From NCBI GenBank assembly GCA_964496575.1, contig CAZCAC010000075.1:1-41531 (forward strand): a DNA stretch of 41,531 nt. The letters run 5' to 3'. The notes beneath the pieces are model-generated. The model worked only from the letters and a program-made list of their open reading frames with translations. It was not told the origin of the DNA and did not search any database. The DNA is from CAZCAC01 sp964496575. GTDB lineage: Bacteria > Planctomycetota > UBA1135 > GCA-002686595. Positions 8,270 to 16,296 of this stretch are shown piece after piece. The translations under genes were made by a program, and so were the position numbers. Every line of letters starts with the position of its first letter. Within the stretch, counting starts at the first letter, position 1.

Positions 8270-8485
8270 CTGGCAGCTGCACGTACGCGGGTCCGGGTCC
8301 TTCGCTCGCCAGCCCTGAACCTACGAGGGAGCAAGACCAAGGCACTGACCAACGAAGACGCAACCGTGGCGGCGCGTGGACGGTGCCGTTCTGGTGCCGT
8401 GTTCGCACCGCATCGCTTCGGTCTTCTCGGACCGAGTCCTCGCCCCCTCAACCCCGGGCCACGCTTCCGCTCATCCGCTCGTCGA
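8270..8485 (+). ncRNA. ssrS: Candidate 6S-like RNA
   Basis: The segment can fold as a long rod with a large central bubble, the shape of 6S RNA, which binds the housekeeping RNA polymerase. A closing helix forms between 8290-8297 (GGTCCGGG) and 8453-8460 (CCCGGGCC), extended by GCG 8287-8289 with CGC 8462-8464. An inner arm forms between 8329-8338 (GAGCAAGACC, one bulged C) and 8420-8428 (GGTCTTCTC). The left side of the bubble carries CCCTGAACCTAC (8313-8324), like the motif seen at that place in many 6S RNAs. The right side holds a small hairpin GGAC-CGA-GTCC (8429-8439). The outer part of the closing stem is weak, and the ends are guesses. It could instead be the structured leader of the RRM gene downstream. 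Confidence 0.35.
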
Positions 8486-8631
8486 GCGTCACGGTGGAAA
8501 GGCCCGGATTCCGAGCCGCCCTCCATGGGCAGCGTTTACTTCGACCCTGATACTGATGATCCGCGTGTTCGAGCCTTTCCGTTGATTGGAACAGGTACTG
8601 AGCGCAGACAACGGAAAGGAACTTCAAAGAA

Positions 8632-8979
8632 ATGGGAACCCGACTCTACATTGGCAACATGTCCTGGGACACCACCGAGGACACCCTGATGGCCGTGCTC
8701 TCCGAGGGCGGCCGCACCGTCAAGGACCTGCACATCGTCACCGACCGCGACACCGGTCGTCCTCGCGGCTTCGCGTTCGCCGAATTCGCGAATGAAGGTG
8801 AAGCCCAGGCGGCGATCGCCGACCTCGACGGCAAGGAGCTCGACGGTCGTCCGCTCCGTGTGAACGAAGCCCAGGAGCGCAAGCCCCGCTCCGGTGGTGG
8901 TGGCGGCGGCCGCGGTGGTCGCGGCGGCGGCGGCGGCTACGGTGGCGGTGGCGGCGGCGGCGGCCGCGACCGCTGGTAG
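8632..8979 (+). CDS. RRM-domain RNA-binding protein with glycine-rich tail
   Basis: This 115-aa protein has a single RNA recognition motif and a Gly/Arg tail. RNP2 is LYIGNM (residues 5-10) and RNP1 is RGFAFAEF (residues 45-52), both intact. Residues 87-115 are nearly all Gly with a few Arg and Tyr, like the RGG-type tails of bacterial and chloroplast cold-induced RNA-binding proteins. It probably binds single-stranded RNA as a chaperone in the cytoplasm. AAAGGA lies at 8615-8620, 11 bases before the ATG. The gene is monocistronic, with a terminator directly after it and a long region without genes before it, which suggests control by its own promoter and leader. Confidence 0.93.
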   Translation: MGTRLYIGNMSWDTTEDTLMAVLSEGGRTVKDLHIVTDRDTGRPRGFAFAEFANEGEAQAAIADLDGKELDGRPLRVNEAQERKPRSGGGGGGRGGRGGGGGYGGGGGGGGRDRW

Positions 8980-8984
8980 TCCCT

Positions 8985-8998
8985 TCGCCGAAAGGCGA
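8985..8998 (+). other. Short GNRA-loop hairpin after the RRM gene
   Basis: TCGCC at 8985-8989 pairs with GGCGA at 8994-8998 around a GAAA tetraloop, six bases after the stop codon of the RRM gene. It may stabilise the 3' end of the transcript. Confidence 0.5.
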
Positions 8999-9021
8999 TC
9001 CACCACATCCAAACGAGCAGA

Positions 9022-9048
9022 CCCCCGGCAGCCGCCGGGGGCCTGTCT
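9022..9048 (+). terminator. Terminator-like hairpin after the RRM gene
   Basis: CCCCCGGC (9022-9029) pairs perfectly with GCCGGGGG (9034-9041) around the loop AGCC. The following bases CCTGTCT contain only a weak T tract, as is common in GC-rich genomes. It separates the RRM gene from the VOC-fold gene. Confidence 0.7.
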
Positions 9049-9148
9049 CGATCGACCCTGGGCGACCCGGTTTTCTCCGCTATTCGCGAAGCGCTGACCC
9101 CCGTCCACCCGAAAGACGAACACCAGAAGACCAGGAGGTCAGAGACGC

Positions 9149-9496
9149 GTGGGAAACAGCATTGGTTTCTTCGAGATCGCCGGCCGTGACGGCGTCAAGA
9201 TGCGGGAGTTCTACCAGAAGCTGTTCGACTGGGAATTCGCTCCCAGCGATGGCGAGGGCTACAGCCAGATCGAAGGCGAACAGGACGAAGGGGTCGCCGG
9301 GATGCTGCACGAGGAGCAACACGGCCCGATCGAGACGCTGATCTACGTGCGAGTGCCGAACCTCCAGAAGGCTCTCGACGCGGCCGAGAAGCTCGGCGGC
9401 AAGACGATCGTCCCCCCCACCGAGTCGGTGGGATCGCGCCACATCGCCCAGTTCGAGGATCCCGAAGGGAACATCATCGGTCTGGTTCAGGGGTAG
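9149..9496 (+). CDS. VOC-superfamily (glyoxalase-fold) protein
   Basis: This 115-aa protein is a single vicinal-oxygen-chelate domain with the usual paired beta-alpha-beta-beta-beta modules. Recognisable parts are the N-terminal GFFEIAGRDGVKMREFYQKLFDW and the C-terminal QFEDPEGNIIGLVQ, in which the Glu/Asp and Asn positions resemble members of this family. It may bind or convert a small molecule, but the metal ligands of classical glyoxalase I are not clearly all present, so no reaction is assigned. The GTG start at 9149 is supported by AGGAGGT at 9133-9139. It is convergent with the zinc-ribbon gene on the other strand. Confidence 0.85.
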   Translation: MGNSIGFFEIAGRDGVKMREFYQKLFDWEFAPSDGEGYSQIEGEQDEGVAGMLHEEQHGPIETLIYVRVPNLQKALDAAEKLGGKTIVPPTESVGSRHIAQFEDPEGNIIGLVQG

Positions 9497-9581
9497 TCCT
9501 GCGCCCGCGCCGGATCGGTGGAGAGAGCTCGCCAGGGCCACCACGCAGCTCGCGTCCGGGCCAGGCGCATCATCGTGCCAG

Positions 9582-10172
9582 TCACTTCCACAGGCCGCCG
9601 CTCTCGATTCGCCGCTTCTTGAACGCCTCGAAGCGACCGGCGAAGAAGTGCAGGGCCAGCCCGATGCAGAACATCGGAAGTGCCGGGGAGGTCAGGAGGA
9701 GCATCGAGTTCCAGTAGGCGGGCCCGAAGCTCTCCCGGCGAGCGGCGACATCGAGCACGAAGAGCAGGATCGGCGGTCCGACCACGAGCAGACCGAGCAC
9801 GGTCACCCAGAGCAACCGCGGTGAGAAATGGCGCGGCTTGCGGGTGATCAATCCCGCCGTCCACCAGAGCACGAAGCCCAGGAAGACGAGCGGCCCGACG
9901 AAGAAGGTGTTGACCGGGTGCGTGCCCATGTCGACCTTCATCGCCAGCGCGATGAGCACACCGACCAGGAAGAGGACGATGCCCGCCTTGACCATGGCCT
10001 CGATCCACCGCAAGCGCGGCTCGAGGGTCCAGAAGACCGCCTGGTTGACGCGGACGTGGACTCGCCCGCAGCTCGGACAGCGCTGGCTGGGCCCGGAGGT
10101 CGATTCGAGCGTGGTGTAGCAGTAGAGGCAGTAGCTCGCTCGCTGGATCCGCTGTCGACTGGTTGCGGTCAT
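9582..10172 (-). CDS. Zinc-ribbon membrane protein of unknown function
   Basis: This 196-aa protein has an N-terminal zinc ribbon (CLYC at residues 15-18 and CPSC at 32-35) followed by four hydrophobic helices, the first at VKAGIVLFLVGVLIALAM and the last at MFCIGLALHFFAG. No known enzyme family is recognised. It starts only 18 bases after the stop of the HExxH protein gene, so the two are probably co-transcribed. They lie at the downstream end of the same-direction run that begins with the metal transporter genes. The four Cys suggest a structural zinc or redox site on the cytoplasmic side. Confidence 0.78.
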   Translation of the reverse strand: MTATSRQRIQRASYCLYCYTTLESTSGPSQRCPSCGRVHVRVNQAVFWTLEPRLRWIEAMVKAGIVLFLVGVLIALAMKVDMGTHPVNTFFVGPLVFLGFVLWWTAGLITRKPRHFSPRLLWVTVLGLLVVGPPILLFVLDVAARRESFGPAYWNSMLLLTSPALPMFCIGLALHFFAGRFEAFKKRRIESGGLWK

Positions 10173-10190
10173 CTCTCGTCGGTGCCCTGA

Positions 10191-11762
10191 TCAGTCGTCA
10201 GCCTCCGGCAAGAGGTCCACGACATCCCCGCGCACCGCGATCCGCGCTCGATCCAGGTCCAGGACGAAGCCGTCCGTCTCGACGTGCAGCCGGGTGTGCA
10301 CGCCGTTCTCGATGCGCTCGGAGCGGACGCGGAAGTCGGAGCCGTCCACGGCCGGGTCGGTGTCGATCCATTCCAGGAAGTCGCGGCGGAAGAGGATCGG
10401 GACCCCCTCGGCGGTGAGCTCGAGCCCCTCCTTCTCGAAGCGATCCATGCCCCCGGCCCAGATCGTCACGCCGCCGGGCACCGGTCCCTTCAGGAGTGAC
10501 GGCGGAGCGTCGTAGACCGGACCTCGAGGCTTCCACATGAAGTGCCCCGGGCTCCGATCGTGGTGGATGCGATAGCGCCTCCCGGGAGGATCGAGGTAGC
10601 CGCGGATCAGCTCCAGGCGTTCGTTCACCAGCCGCTCCTGCTCCTCGAAGAGGGGGATGAAGTCGAACCGCTCCTCCGCGGCACGCAGCCGCTCGAGCTC
10701 CTCCTCCTCGGTGAGCGGGAAGCTCTTCTCCAGCAGCGCGAACTGGGTCATCCCCTTCTCGCGCATCTCTTCCTTCCACCCCGGACGCAGCCGATCGAGG
10801 ACCAGGCACTGGGCCATCCCGTGGTTGTACATCGCGTGGAAGAAGGAGATGAGGATCCCGGGGGGCACCGCGACGCGCTCGAGGAATTGCGTGTACCGCT
10901 TCTTCGCGTCGGTGAACGCGCCGTAGCGCGGGTCGGGTTTCGCGGCGACGGGTTCGATGCCGCCGCTCTCGGCGAGGAGCTGCAGGAGCCGCGCCTGGGA
11001 GTAGGTCGCCGTGCCCTCGCCAAACTCCGACTCTCCTTCGACCCACGCCACACCGGCATCGAGCTCACGCCGTCGCTCGTGCCGGACGGCGACGAACATC
11101 TCGGCCAGCTCGTTGGCCGCGGCGTCGTCGGGCTCGGCCAGAAGCGCCACCAGGATCCGGCTCTCGAGCCCAATCAGGGCCGAGTAGCGGGGATCGTCGG
11201 TCGGCGTCTCCCCCCAGGTCCCCTCCCCCCGCTCGCGATACCGACCCTGGTAGCAGTGAAACGCCTCGTGCAGCATCAGCGAGAGATAGCCCTCGGTGGA
11301 GCCGCCCTCGGCGGGCATCGTGTTGACGTAGACAGTCTGCTCCCCCGCGAGATCGATCGCCCAGCCTCCGCCGCGGGGGCCGTAGCGCGTCACTCCGTCG
11401 CGCAGCATCACCGCGTTGTCGCCGACCTCGACGCCCACGAGCGGTCGGAAGTGGTCGGGGGGCGAGGGGTGGGCGATGAGCAGCTCCCGCTGGTCGTCGA
11501 CGTTCAGGGCGATCGGGATCTTGCGCGTATCGAAGTCGGGCCACAGCCGATCGCCGAGGGTGTCGGTCAGATGGTACAGCTCGCGGACGCGAGCCAGATC
11601 GAGGTCGCTGACGCCGGGGGGAAGCTCGTCGGTGGCGGCGGGCAAGCCTTCCTGTCTGGCCGGCGCCTCGTCGACCTGGATCGACGAACCGCGAGCGGCG
11701 GGGATCAGGAACACGGTGAGGAGGGTGGACACGAGCGCGAATCGGCGGGTCATCGTGATCAT
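10191..11762 (-). CDS. Exported HExxH-containing protein, putative metallopeptidase
   Basis: This 523-aa protein has an N-terminal signal-like segment (FALVSTLLTVFLIPAARG) and a zincin-type motif HEAFH at residues 165-169 within a helix (LSLMLHEAFHCYQ). A later Glu-rich helix, EGESEFGEGTATYSQ, could supply the third metal ligand, as in gluzincins. I do not recognise a named family. The ATG at 11762 has AGGAGG seven bases upstream, which fixes the start. It lies 85 bases after the metal permease gene on the same strand and is followed closely by the zinc-ribbon protein. Proteolytic activity is inferred from the motif alone. Confidence 0.72.
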   Translation of the reverse strand: MITMTRRFALVSTLLTVFLIPAARGSSIQVDEAPARQEGLPAATDELPPGVSDLDLARVRELYHLTDTLGDRLWPDFDTRKIPIALNVDDQRELLIAHPSPPDHFRPLVGVEVGDNAVMLRDGVTRYGPRGGGWAIDLAGEQTVYVNTMPAEGGSTEGYLSLMLHEAFHCYQGRYRERGEGTWGETPTDDPRYSALIGLESRILVALLAEPDDAAANELAEMFVAVRHERRRELDAGVAWVEGESEFGEGTATYSQARLLQLLAESGGIEPVAAKPDPRYGAFTDAKKRYTQFLERVAVPPGILISFFHAMYNHGMAQCLVLDRLRPGWKEEMREKGMTQFALLEKSFPLTEEEELERLRAAEERFDFIPLFEEQERLVNERLELIRGYLDPPGRRYRIHHDRSPGHFMWKPRGPVYDAPPSLLKGPVPGGVTIWAGGMDRFEKEGLELTAEGVPILFRRDFLEWIDTDPAVDGSDFRVRSERIENGVHTRLHVETDGFVLDLDRARIAVRGDVVDLLPEADD

Positions 11763-11847
11763 TGTTGAGCCTCCTGCTCGATCGTCATGAGCCGGCGCGA
11801 GTGCGAGGATCGATGTGAATGGTACACCGGGGATCGGCGAGCGACAG

Positions 11848-12729
11848 CTAGCGCCGGCGGCCGAGAATCCAGTTCGGTATCAGGCACAGGGTCGCCGCGC
11901 AGACGACCGCTGGGCCCAGCGGCCAGTCGAGGCGAAAGGAGATCCACAGACCGAGTCCCGCGGAGACCAGCCCGAGTGTCGAGGAGAGGAACAGGAAGGA
12001 GAGAAACGACCGGGCCAGGCCCCGCGCGGCCAGCGGTGGAATGACGAGGAGCCCGAAGAGAACCACGGGACCGACGATCATCACCCCGGTGGCCACGGTC
12101 ACACCGACCAGGTTGAGCAGCAGGAGCTCCCAGCGCCAGACCCGCTTGCCCAGCACGCGCGCGGTGTCGCGGTCGTAGCTGACCAGGGCGAGGTCGCGGT
12201 GGAAGACCACTATGGTCAGGGTCACCACGCCGTACAGCACGGCGAGGGTGTCGAGCTCGTGAAAGCCGACGGCGAGGATCTCTCCGCGCAGGAGCTCGTG
12301 CACGTAGATGTCGCCGACCGGCGAGTGCATGGCGAAGAGGATCGTCAATGCACTGGCGATGGCGAAGGCCGCGGCGATGCGACCCGTTTCCGTCCCCCGC
12401 TTGCGCCCCACCAGCACCAAGGCGAACAGGCCGCCCAGCGTGAACAAGGAAGCCCAGAACAGGTGGTAGTTCAGCGCGGCGTGCGAGCCGCTGACGATCG
12501 TCGCCTGGTCGATGCCGCCGATACCGACGTGCTCCGCCCACCAGCCGACGAGCGCGAAGCCGCAGGCGATTCCCGCCGCCGCGAACTGCGGGAGCGTGAT
12601 GCCGTAGAAGCCGGTGCGCCGCACGAGCAGGAAGCTGCCCACCAGGGGACAGACCACCCCGGCGATCAGGGTGGCGAGGATCGCGTAGCCGAACAGCTCG
12701 AAGATCTCGCTCCAGGTGATGCCCTCCAT
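11848..12729 (-). CDS. Metal-cation ABC transporter permease (ZnuB/MntB/TroC family)
   Basis: This protein of about 293 aa has roughly eight to nine membrane helices and belongs to the ABC-3 permease family that imports zinc, manganese or iron. Family segments include CPLVGSFLLVRRTGFYGITLPQFAAAGIA near the N-terminus and GVTVATGVMIVGPVVLFGLLVIPPLAA near the C-terminus. The ATG at 12729 is chosen over upstream starts because it gives the normal N-terminus and follows the ATPase stop after one base. It would form the membrane channel working with the ATPase and the Tat-exported binding protein encoded upstream. Confidence 0.92.
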   Translation of the reverse strand: MEGITWSEIFELFGYAILATLIAGVVCPLVGSFLLVRRTGFYGITLPQFAAAGIACGFALVGWWAEHVGIGGIDQATIVSGSHAALNYHLFWASLFTLGGLFALVLVGRKRGTETGRIAAAFAIASALTILFAMHSPVGDIYVHELLRGEILAVGFHELDTLAVLYGVVTLTIVVFHRDLALVSYDRDTARVLGKRVWRWELLLLNLVGVTVATGVMIVGPVVLFGLLVIPPLAARGLARSFLSFLFLSSTLGLVSAGLGLWISFRLDWPLGPAVVCAATLCLIPNWILGRRR

Positions 12730-12730
12730 G

Positions 12731-13447
12731 TCAGCCCTCCACCTCTTCGCCGAGGCTCTGACCGAACAGCCGCTGCAGGCCTTCCGGCCCCAGCATCTCC
12801 TCCGCCGAACCGGAGCGCACACTGCCGCGATCGACCCAGAGCACCGTCTCGCAGGTCGTGCGAACCAGGTCGAGCTGGTGCGCCACCATCAGGACGGCGA
12901 GCCCTTGATCGCGGTTCAATCTCGTCAGCAGCTCCAGGATGCGCAGCTCTGCCCCGCGATCGACACCGCTGGTCGGCTCGTCGAGCAGCAGCACGCGTGG
13001 TCGAGTCATCAACGCCCGCGCAATCAGCACTCGCTGGCGCTGCCCGCCGGAGAGGGAGGCGTAGTGCTGCCGAGCGTGCTGGTCCATGCCGACCTCGCCG
13101 AGCAGCTCCCGAGCCAGCGCCCGCTCCTTGCGTGGCAGACCGCGAAGCCCCCGGAGCCGCCCGTAGGTCCCGAGGTGCACCACCTCCTCGGCGGTGAAGG
13201 GAAAGACCTCGTCGAGGACCTCGGCCTGCGGCACGTAGCCGAGCGCCCCGCCCCGGCGCTCGACCTCGCCCGCCAGCGGCGGGATCAGGCCGAGGATGCC
13301 GCGAACCAGCGTGGTCTTGCCCGCGCCGTTGGGCCCGGCCACGCCCCAGAGGCTCCCGGGGCGAACCTCGAGATCGACATCGGACACGACGGCGCGACCC
13401 TCGTAGCCGAAGGCCGCGCCGCGCAATCGAATCAGCGCCTCGTCCAT
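12731..13447 (-). CDS. Metal-cation ABC transporter ATPase (ZnuC/MntA type)
   Basis: This 238-aa cytoplasmic ATPase has all nucleotide-binding motifs in order: Walker A GPNGAGKTT near residue 40, the signature LSGGQRQRV near 137, Walker B RVLLLDEPTSGVD near 155-167 and a switch His in VAHQL. It energises import of a divalent metal through the adjacent permease. Its start overlaps the stop of the binding-protein gene, and its stop is one base before the permease start. The three genes are therefore clearly one unit. Substrate specificity cannot be read from the ATPase. Confidence 0.95.
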   Translation of the reverse strand: MDEALIRLRGAAFGYEGRAVVSDVDLEVRPGSLWGVAGPNGAGKTTLVRGILGLIPPLAGEVERRGGALGYVPQAEVLDEVFPFTAEEVVHLGTYGRLRGLRGLPRKERALARELLGEVGMDQHARQHYASLSGGQRQRVLIARALMTRPRVLLLDEPTSGVDRGAELRILELLTRLNRDQGLAVLMVAHQLDLVRTTCETVLWVDRGSVRSGSAEEMLGPEGLQRLFGQSLGEEVEG

Positions 13448-14424
13448 CAGCCGTCCTCTTCGGCGAGCGCCTTCCAGTCGATGCCGAAGGCCTCGGCCAA
13501 CCGCTGGTGCACGCCGTCCTGCATGGCGATCCAGGATTCCGCCCAGGACGCGCCGCCGACCTGGTTGGGCAGCTCGAGCACCTCGGCTCCGGTCTTGCGG
13601 GCGACGTCGACCACCTGGCGGTTGTTCGACCAGGCCGCGGTGAGGATCACCTTCACCTCCTTCTCCTTCATCGCCTGCACCACCCTGGCGATGTCGCCGG
13701 GAGACGGGGGAATCCCCGGCTTCGGCTCGATCGAGGTGGCGACCTCCATCCCCAGCTGATTCGCCAGGTAGCGGTACTCGGTGTGGTAGACGGCGACGCG
13801 CTTGCCGGCGAGCTTCCTACCCAGCTTCGCCCAGCGCTTCTCCGCCGCCTCGAGTTTCTTCTCGTACTCGGCCAGTCTCCCGGCGTAGTACTCCTCACCG
13901 CCGGGATCGACTCCCACCAGCCCGTCGTGGACCTGGCGCGCCAGGTGGCGGCCGGCCCGCGGGTCGAGGTTGAAGTGCGGGTTGCCCTCGGGGTGGAGGT
14001 CGCCCTGCCGGCGGCTGAGGTTCTCCGGCACGTCGAGTGCTTCCCAGCCGGCGGAGCAGTTCACGAAGCCCGGATGACCCGGCTCGAGGTCCTTGTTCCT
14101 CGCCGCCAGCAGGAGCCCCGGCAGCCAGGAGCTCTCCAGCGAGAGCCCCATCTGCAGGAGCAGATCCGCCTTGTTCAGCGCCACCACCATCGAGGGGCGG
14201 ACCGGCACCTGGTGCAGGTTCTCGGTGCCCTTGGAGAGCGATTTGACCGAGACGCGGTCACCCCCGATCTCCCGGGCCAGGTCCGCGAGGTCGGGGATCG
14301 TGGTCACCACCCGGAGCTCGGCTCGGGGCGGGCTGGCGAAGGCGGTCCAGGCGAGGACGCCGACGAGGGCGGCCCCGGTGAAGGCCCGCCGCGAGAATCC
14401 GTTACGGTTCGTCGTGTTATTCAT
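13447..14424 (-). CDS. Tat-exported metal ABC transporter substrate-binding protein (ZnuA/TroA family)
   Basis: This 325-aa cluster A-I solute-binding protein has a twin-arginine signal (SRRAF, residues 11-15, then a hydrophobic segment to residue 31). It may therefore be exported folded. The ATG at 14424 is chosen because it starts this signal. Three His that match family metal ligands are visible: H71 in NLHQVPVRPS, H150 in GNPHFNLDP and H214 in YHTEYRYL. The fourth acidic ligand of manganese binders is not obvious, which favours zinc. The His-rich loop of classical ZnuA is absent; that role may be played by neighbouring His-rich proteins. Confidence 0.9.
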   Translation of the reverse strand: MNNTTNRNGFSRRAFTGAALVGVLAWTAFASPPRAELRVVTTIPDLADLAREIGGDRVSVKSLSKGTENLHQVPVRPSMVVALNKADLLLQMGLSLESSWLPGLLLAARNKDLEPGHPGFVNCSAGWEALDVPENLSRRQGDLHPEGNPHFNLDPRAGRHLARQVHDGLVGVDPGGEEYYAGRLAEYEKKLEAAEKRWAKLGRKLAGKRVAVYHTEYRYLANQLGMEVATSIEPKPGIPPSPGDIARVVQAMKEKEVKVILTAAWSNNRQVVDVARKTGAEVLELPNQVGGASWAESWIAMQDGVHQRLAEAFGIDWKALAEEDG

Positions 14425-14444
14425 CTCTGTGCTCCTCTGGCCGT

Positions 14445-15692
14445 CTACCAGTTCACCCCGTGGCTGTGGGGCCCGACGATGCCGGTGAATTGCAGCGCGA
14501 GCCGGATCGACTCCTCGCCCCCCCTGGGATCGAGATAGGTGAGCGCGAAGCGCATGCGCAGGAACTCCGAGAACCAATGCGTGTAGTACGCGTCGTACTC
14601 CGCCGTCCTGGGCTTGCCCTCCTCGGGCATCTCGACCAGGCCGTACTGTACGCCAGCGGCGCTGGTCAGGCTCCACTTGTAGTCCGCGAAGCCGTAAAGG
14701 CCCTGGACGCTGCCCTTGAACACCTCCAGCTCCTCGTCGTGCAGGTGGGCGCTCAGGTCACCGTCCTGCAGGAGCCACTCGCCGCCGAGGGTCCAGGTCT
14801 CGATACCCGAATCGGCGGTCCAGCCGTAGGTGAGATCGACGCCGTAGACCGCGTTGCGGAGGCCGGCCTGCTCGAACACCTCGGTCTCGCCATCGTGCTC
14901 GTGGGTGGCGCGGTAGGTGAAGTCCGGGATCCAGCGCGCGGAGCCACCGAGCTGCAGGATGCCCCGATCTCCGATATCGCGCATGCCGGTCAGGCGAGCG
15001 GTGAAGTTCAGCTCGTCCGCCTTCGCGCGATCGTCGAGGAGACGCTCCGCCTCGTGGGCATGCCCCGCGTCGGCGTGGGCATGGGCATGCTCGTGCGGCA
15101 GCAACGACTGGAAGGCGCCGAGGGAGTAGCGCACCAGGCTCTCCTCGCCGACGGTGGTGAAGTGGTTCCACATCACGCCGTCGCCGCCGAGCTCCTCACC
15201 GAGGTAGGTCCGAAGGACCAGCGGTCGGTCCACGGTGCGCAGCTCCTCGACGTGCATCTGCATCTGCTTGCCGAAGTCGACGAAGAAGCGGCCGGCGCGG
15301 AGGGTGTGGTTGCCGGGGAGGCCGACGTATTCCACCGCCGCTTCCTCGAGCGCCAGCTCTCCGCCGTCGTGGTAGGCCACTGCGGCGTAGGCCCAGGCGT
15401 CCGGGTCGATCCAGGCGGCGGCGAGGGCGTCGAAGCGCCGCAAGGAGAGCGCGAAGCCGTCCTTGGTCGCGCCATCGAACCAGGTGTGCTCCGCCAGGGC
15501 GTCGACGGTGAAGCTGATCGCGGGGTTGAAGTCGTTGTCGAAGCGGGTGGTCTGGCCGAAGCCGCCGCCCCAGGGACTCCCCGGGCTCTGGAAGGCCGGC
15601 GACTGCGCCCCGAGCGTGGGGGCGAGCAGCAAGAGGCCGGCTGCCGGCGCGAGCCAGGGCAGCGGCCGGATTCTCATCGTAATCGTGGTCAT
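14445..15692 (-). CDS. Outer-membrane beta-barrel with histidine-rich loop
   Basis: This 415-aa protein has a signal peptide (LPWLAPAAGLLLLAPTLGAQ) and alternating beta-strand patterns ending in a family-like barrel C-terminus, LALQFTGIVGPHSHGVNW. A loop at about residues 198-214 is packed with histidine (HEHAHAHADAGHAHE, coded near 15050-15101), and another His/Asp stretch, SAHLHDEE, lies later. It resembles porin-like proteins found with zinc uptake genes. A role in letting zinc cross the outer membrane is inferred. Two starts are possible, 15692 and 15677; neither has a good ribosome site. The stop is 20 bases before the binding-protein gene. Confidence 0.78.
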   Translation of the reverse strand: MTTITMRIRPLPWLAPAAGLLLLAPTLGAQSPAFQSPGSPWGGGFGQTTRFDNDFNPAISFTVDALAEHTWFDGATKDGFALSLRRFDALAAAWIDPDAWAYAAVAYHDGGELALEEAAVEYVGLPGNHTLRAGRFFVDFGKQMQMHVEELRTVDRPLVLRTYLGEELGGDGVMWNHFTTVGEESLVRYSLGAFQSLLPHEHAHAHADAGHAHEAERLLDDRAKADELNFTARLTGMRDIGDRGILQLGGSARWIPDFTYRATHEHDGETEVFEQAGLRNAVYGVDLTYGWTADSGIETWTLGGEWLLQDGDLSAHLHDEELEVFKGSVQGLYGFADYKWSLTSAAGVQYGLVEMPEEGKPRTAEYDAYYTHWFSEFLRMRFALTYLDPRGGEESIRLALQFTGIVGPHSHGVNW

Positions 15693-15747
15693 GGTCGTTT
15701 CGGTTGTTCGTGTTCTGGTATGGACAGTCCTCCACCGCCCGCGATCG

Positions 15748-15806
15748 TCCGGGGTCGAGCACGTATCGGGTCCACGGCCGGCGGCGGAGGTATTCCCGAC
15801 CCCGGA
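15748..15806 (-). promoter_or_regulatory. Perfect 10-bp inverted repeat in the porin leader
   Basis: TCCGGGGTCG at 15748-15757 is the exact inverse complement of CGACCCCGGA at 15797-15806, with a 39-base loop. It lies in the 205-bp gap between the His-rich small gene and the beta-barrel gene of the metal cluster. In the transcript it would form a stable stem about 55-115 bases before the barrel start. It could be an attenuator, a processing site or a regulator target. Confidence 0.45.
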
Positions 15807-15897
15807 ACTCCCGTCGAGCGGCGAGGCGAGGGAAGGCCTCGAGCCGCGACGGAGCTGAACAGCTGCAGCGACGCCGAAGGGCGGCTGCGGTCACCGT

Positions 15898-16296
15898 TCA
15901 GGCCGCGGGCGGGGCGCGCGGTCTGGCGCCGGATCGTTCGGTCCGGCTCTCCGGCTCGTCGATCCTCGGTGGCGAGGCCGGGGCCAGGGCGACAGGATCG
16001 AGCCGCGGTTTCGGCTCGATGGTCCGGTCGAGGCCGGTGAGATGGCAGATCAGGCAGTCGCCACCTTCGTCCTCGTGATCGTCCTCGTGATCGTGATCGT
16101 GAAGGAACTCGTGGACACCGCCGCTCATGACCATTCCGGTCAGGAACAGGGCGATGAAGAGGAGCAACGTCCAGCGACGCGCGCGCTCGGTGGCGGTGGC
16201 GGCTCGATCTCCACGGGCCGAGCCGCCGGGTCCGGTACCCGGTCCGGACGGCTTTTCTCGCCCAGATCGGGCGAAGCGGCTCGAGGAGGGGATCAT
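15898..16296 (-). CDS. Small His/Asp-rich membrane protein with CxxCH motif
   Basis: This 132-aa protein has one membrane helix (WTLLLFIALFLTGMVMSGGV, residues about 42-61) followed by HEFLHDHDHEDDHEDEGG and CLICH. The His/Asp tract and the Cys pair look like a divalent-metal binding site facing the periplasm. CxxCH could also bind haem, but no cytochrome fold is visible and the protein resembles small His/Cys proteins near metal uptake genes. The start at 16296 is supported by AGGAGA ten bases upstream. It is the first gene of the metal cluster, and an alternative longer ORF in another frame (15689-16321) lacks any recognisable feature. Confidence 0.62.
   Translation of the reverse strand: MIPSSSRFARSGREKPSGPGTGPGGSARGDRAATATERARRWTLLLFIALFLTGMVMSGGVHEFLHDHDHEDDHEDEGGDCLICHLTGLDRTIEPKPRLDPVALAPASPPRIDEPESRTERSGARPRAPPAA

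Noticed and set aside
15898..16296. CLICH in the small membrane protein as evidence of a cytochrome c
   Set aside because: There is no other cytochrome feature, and the neighbouring His/Asp tract and metal-transport genes make metal binding more likely; haem binding is not excluded.
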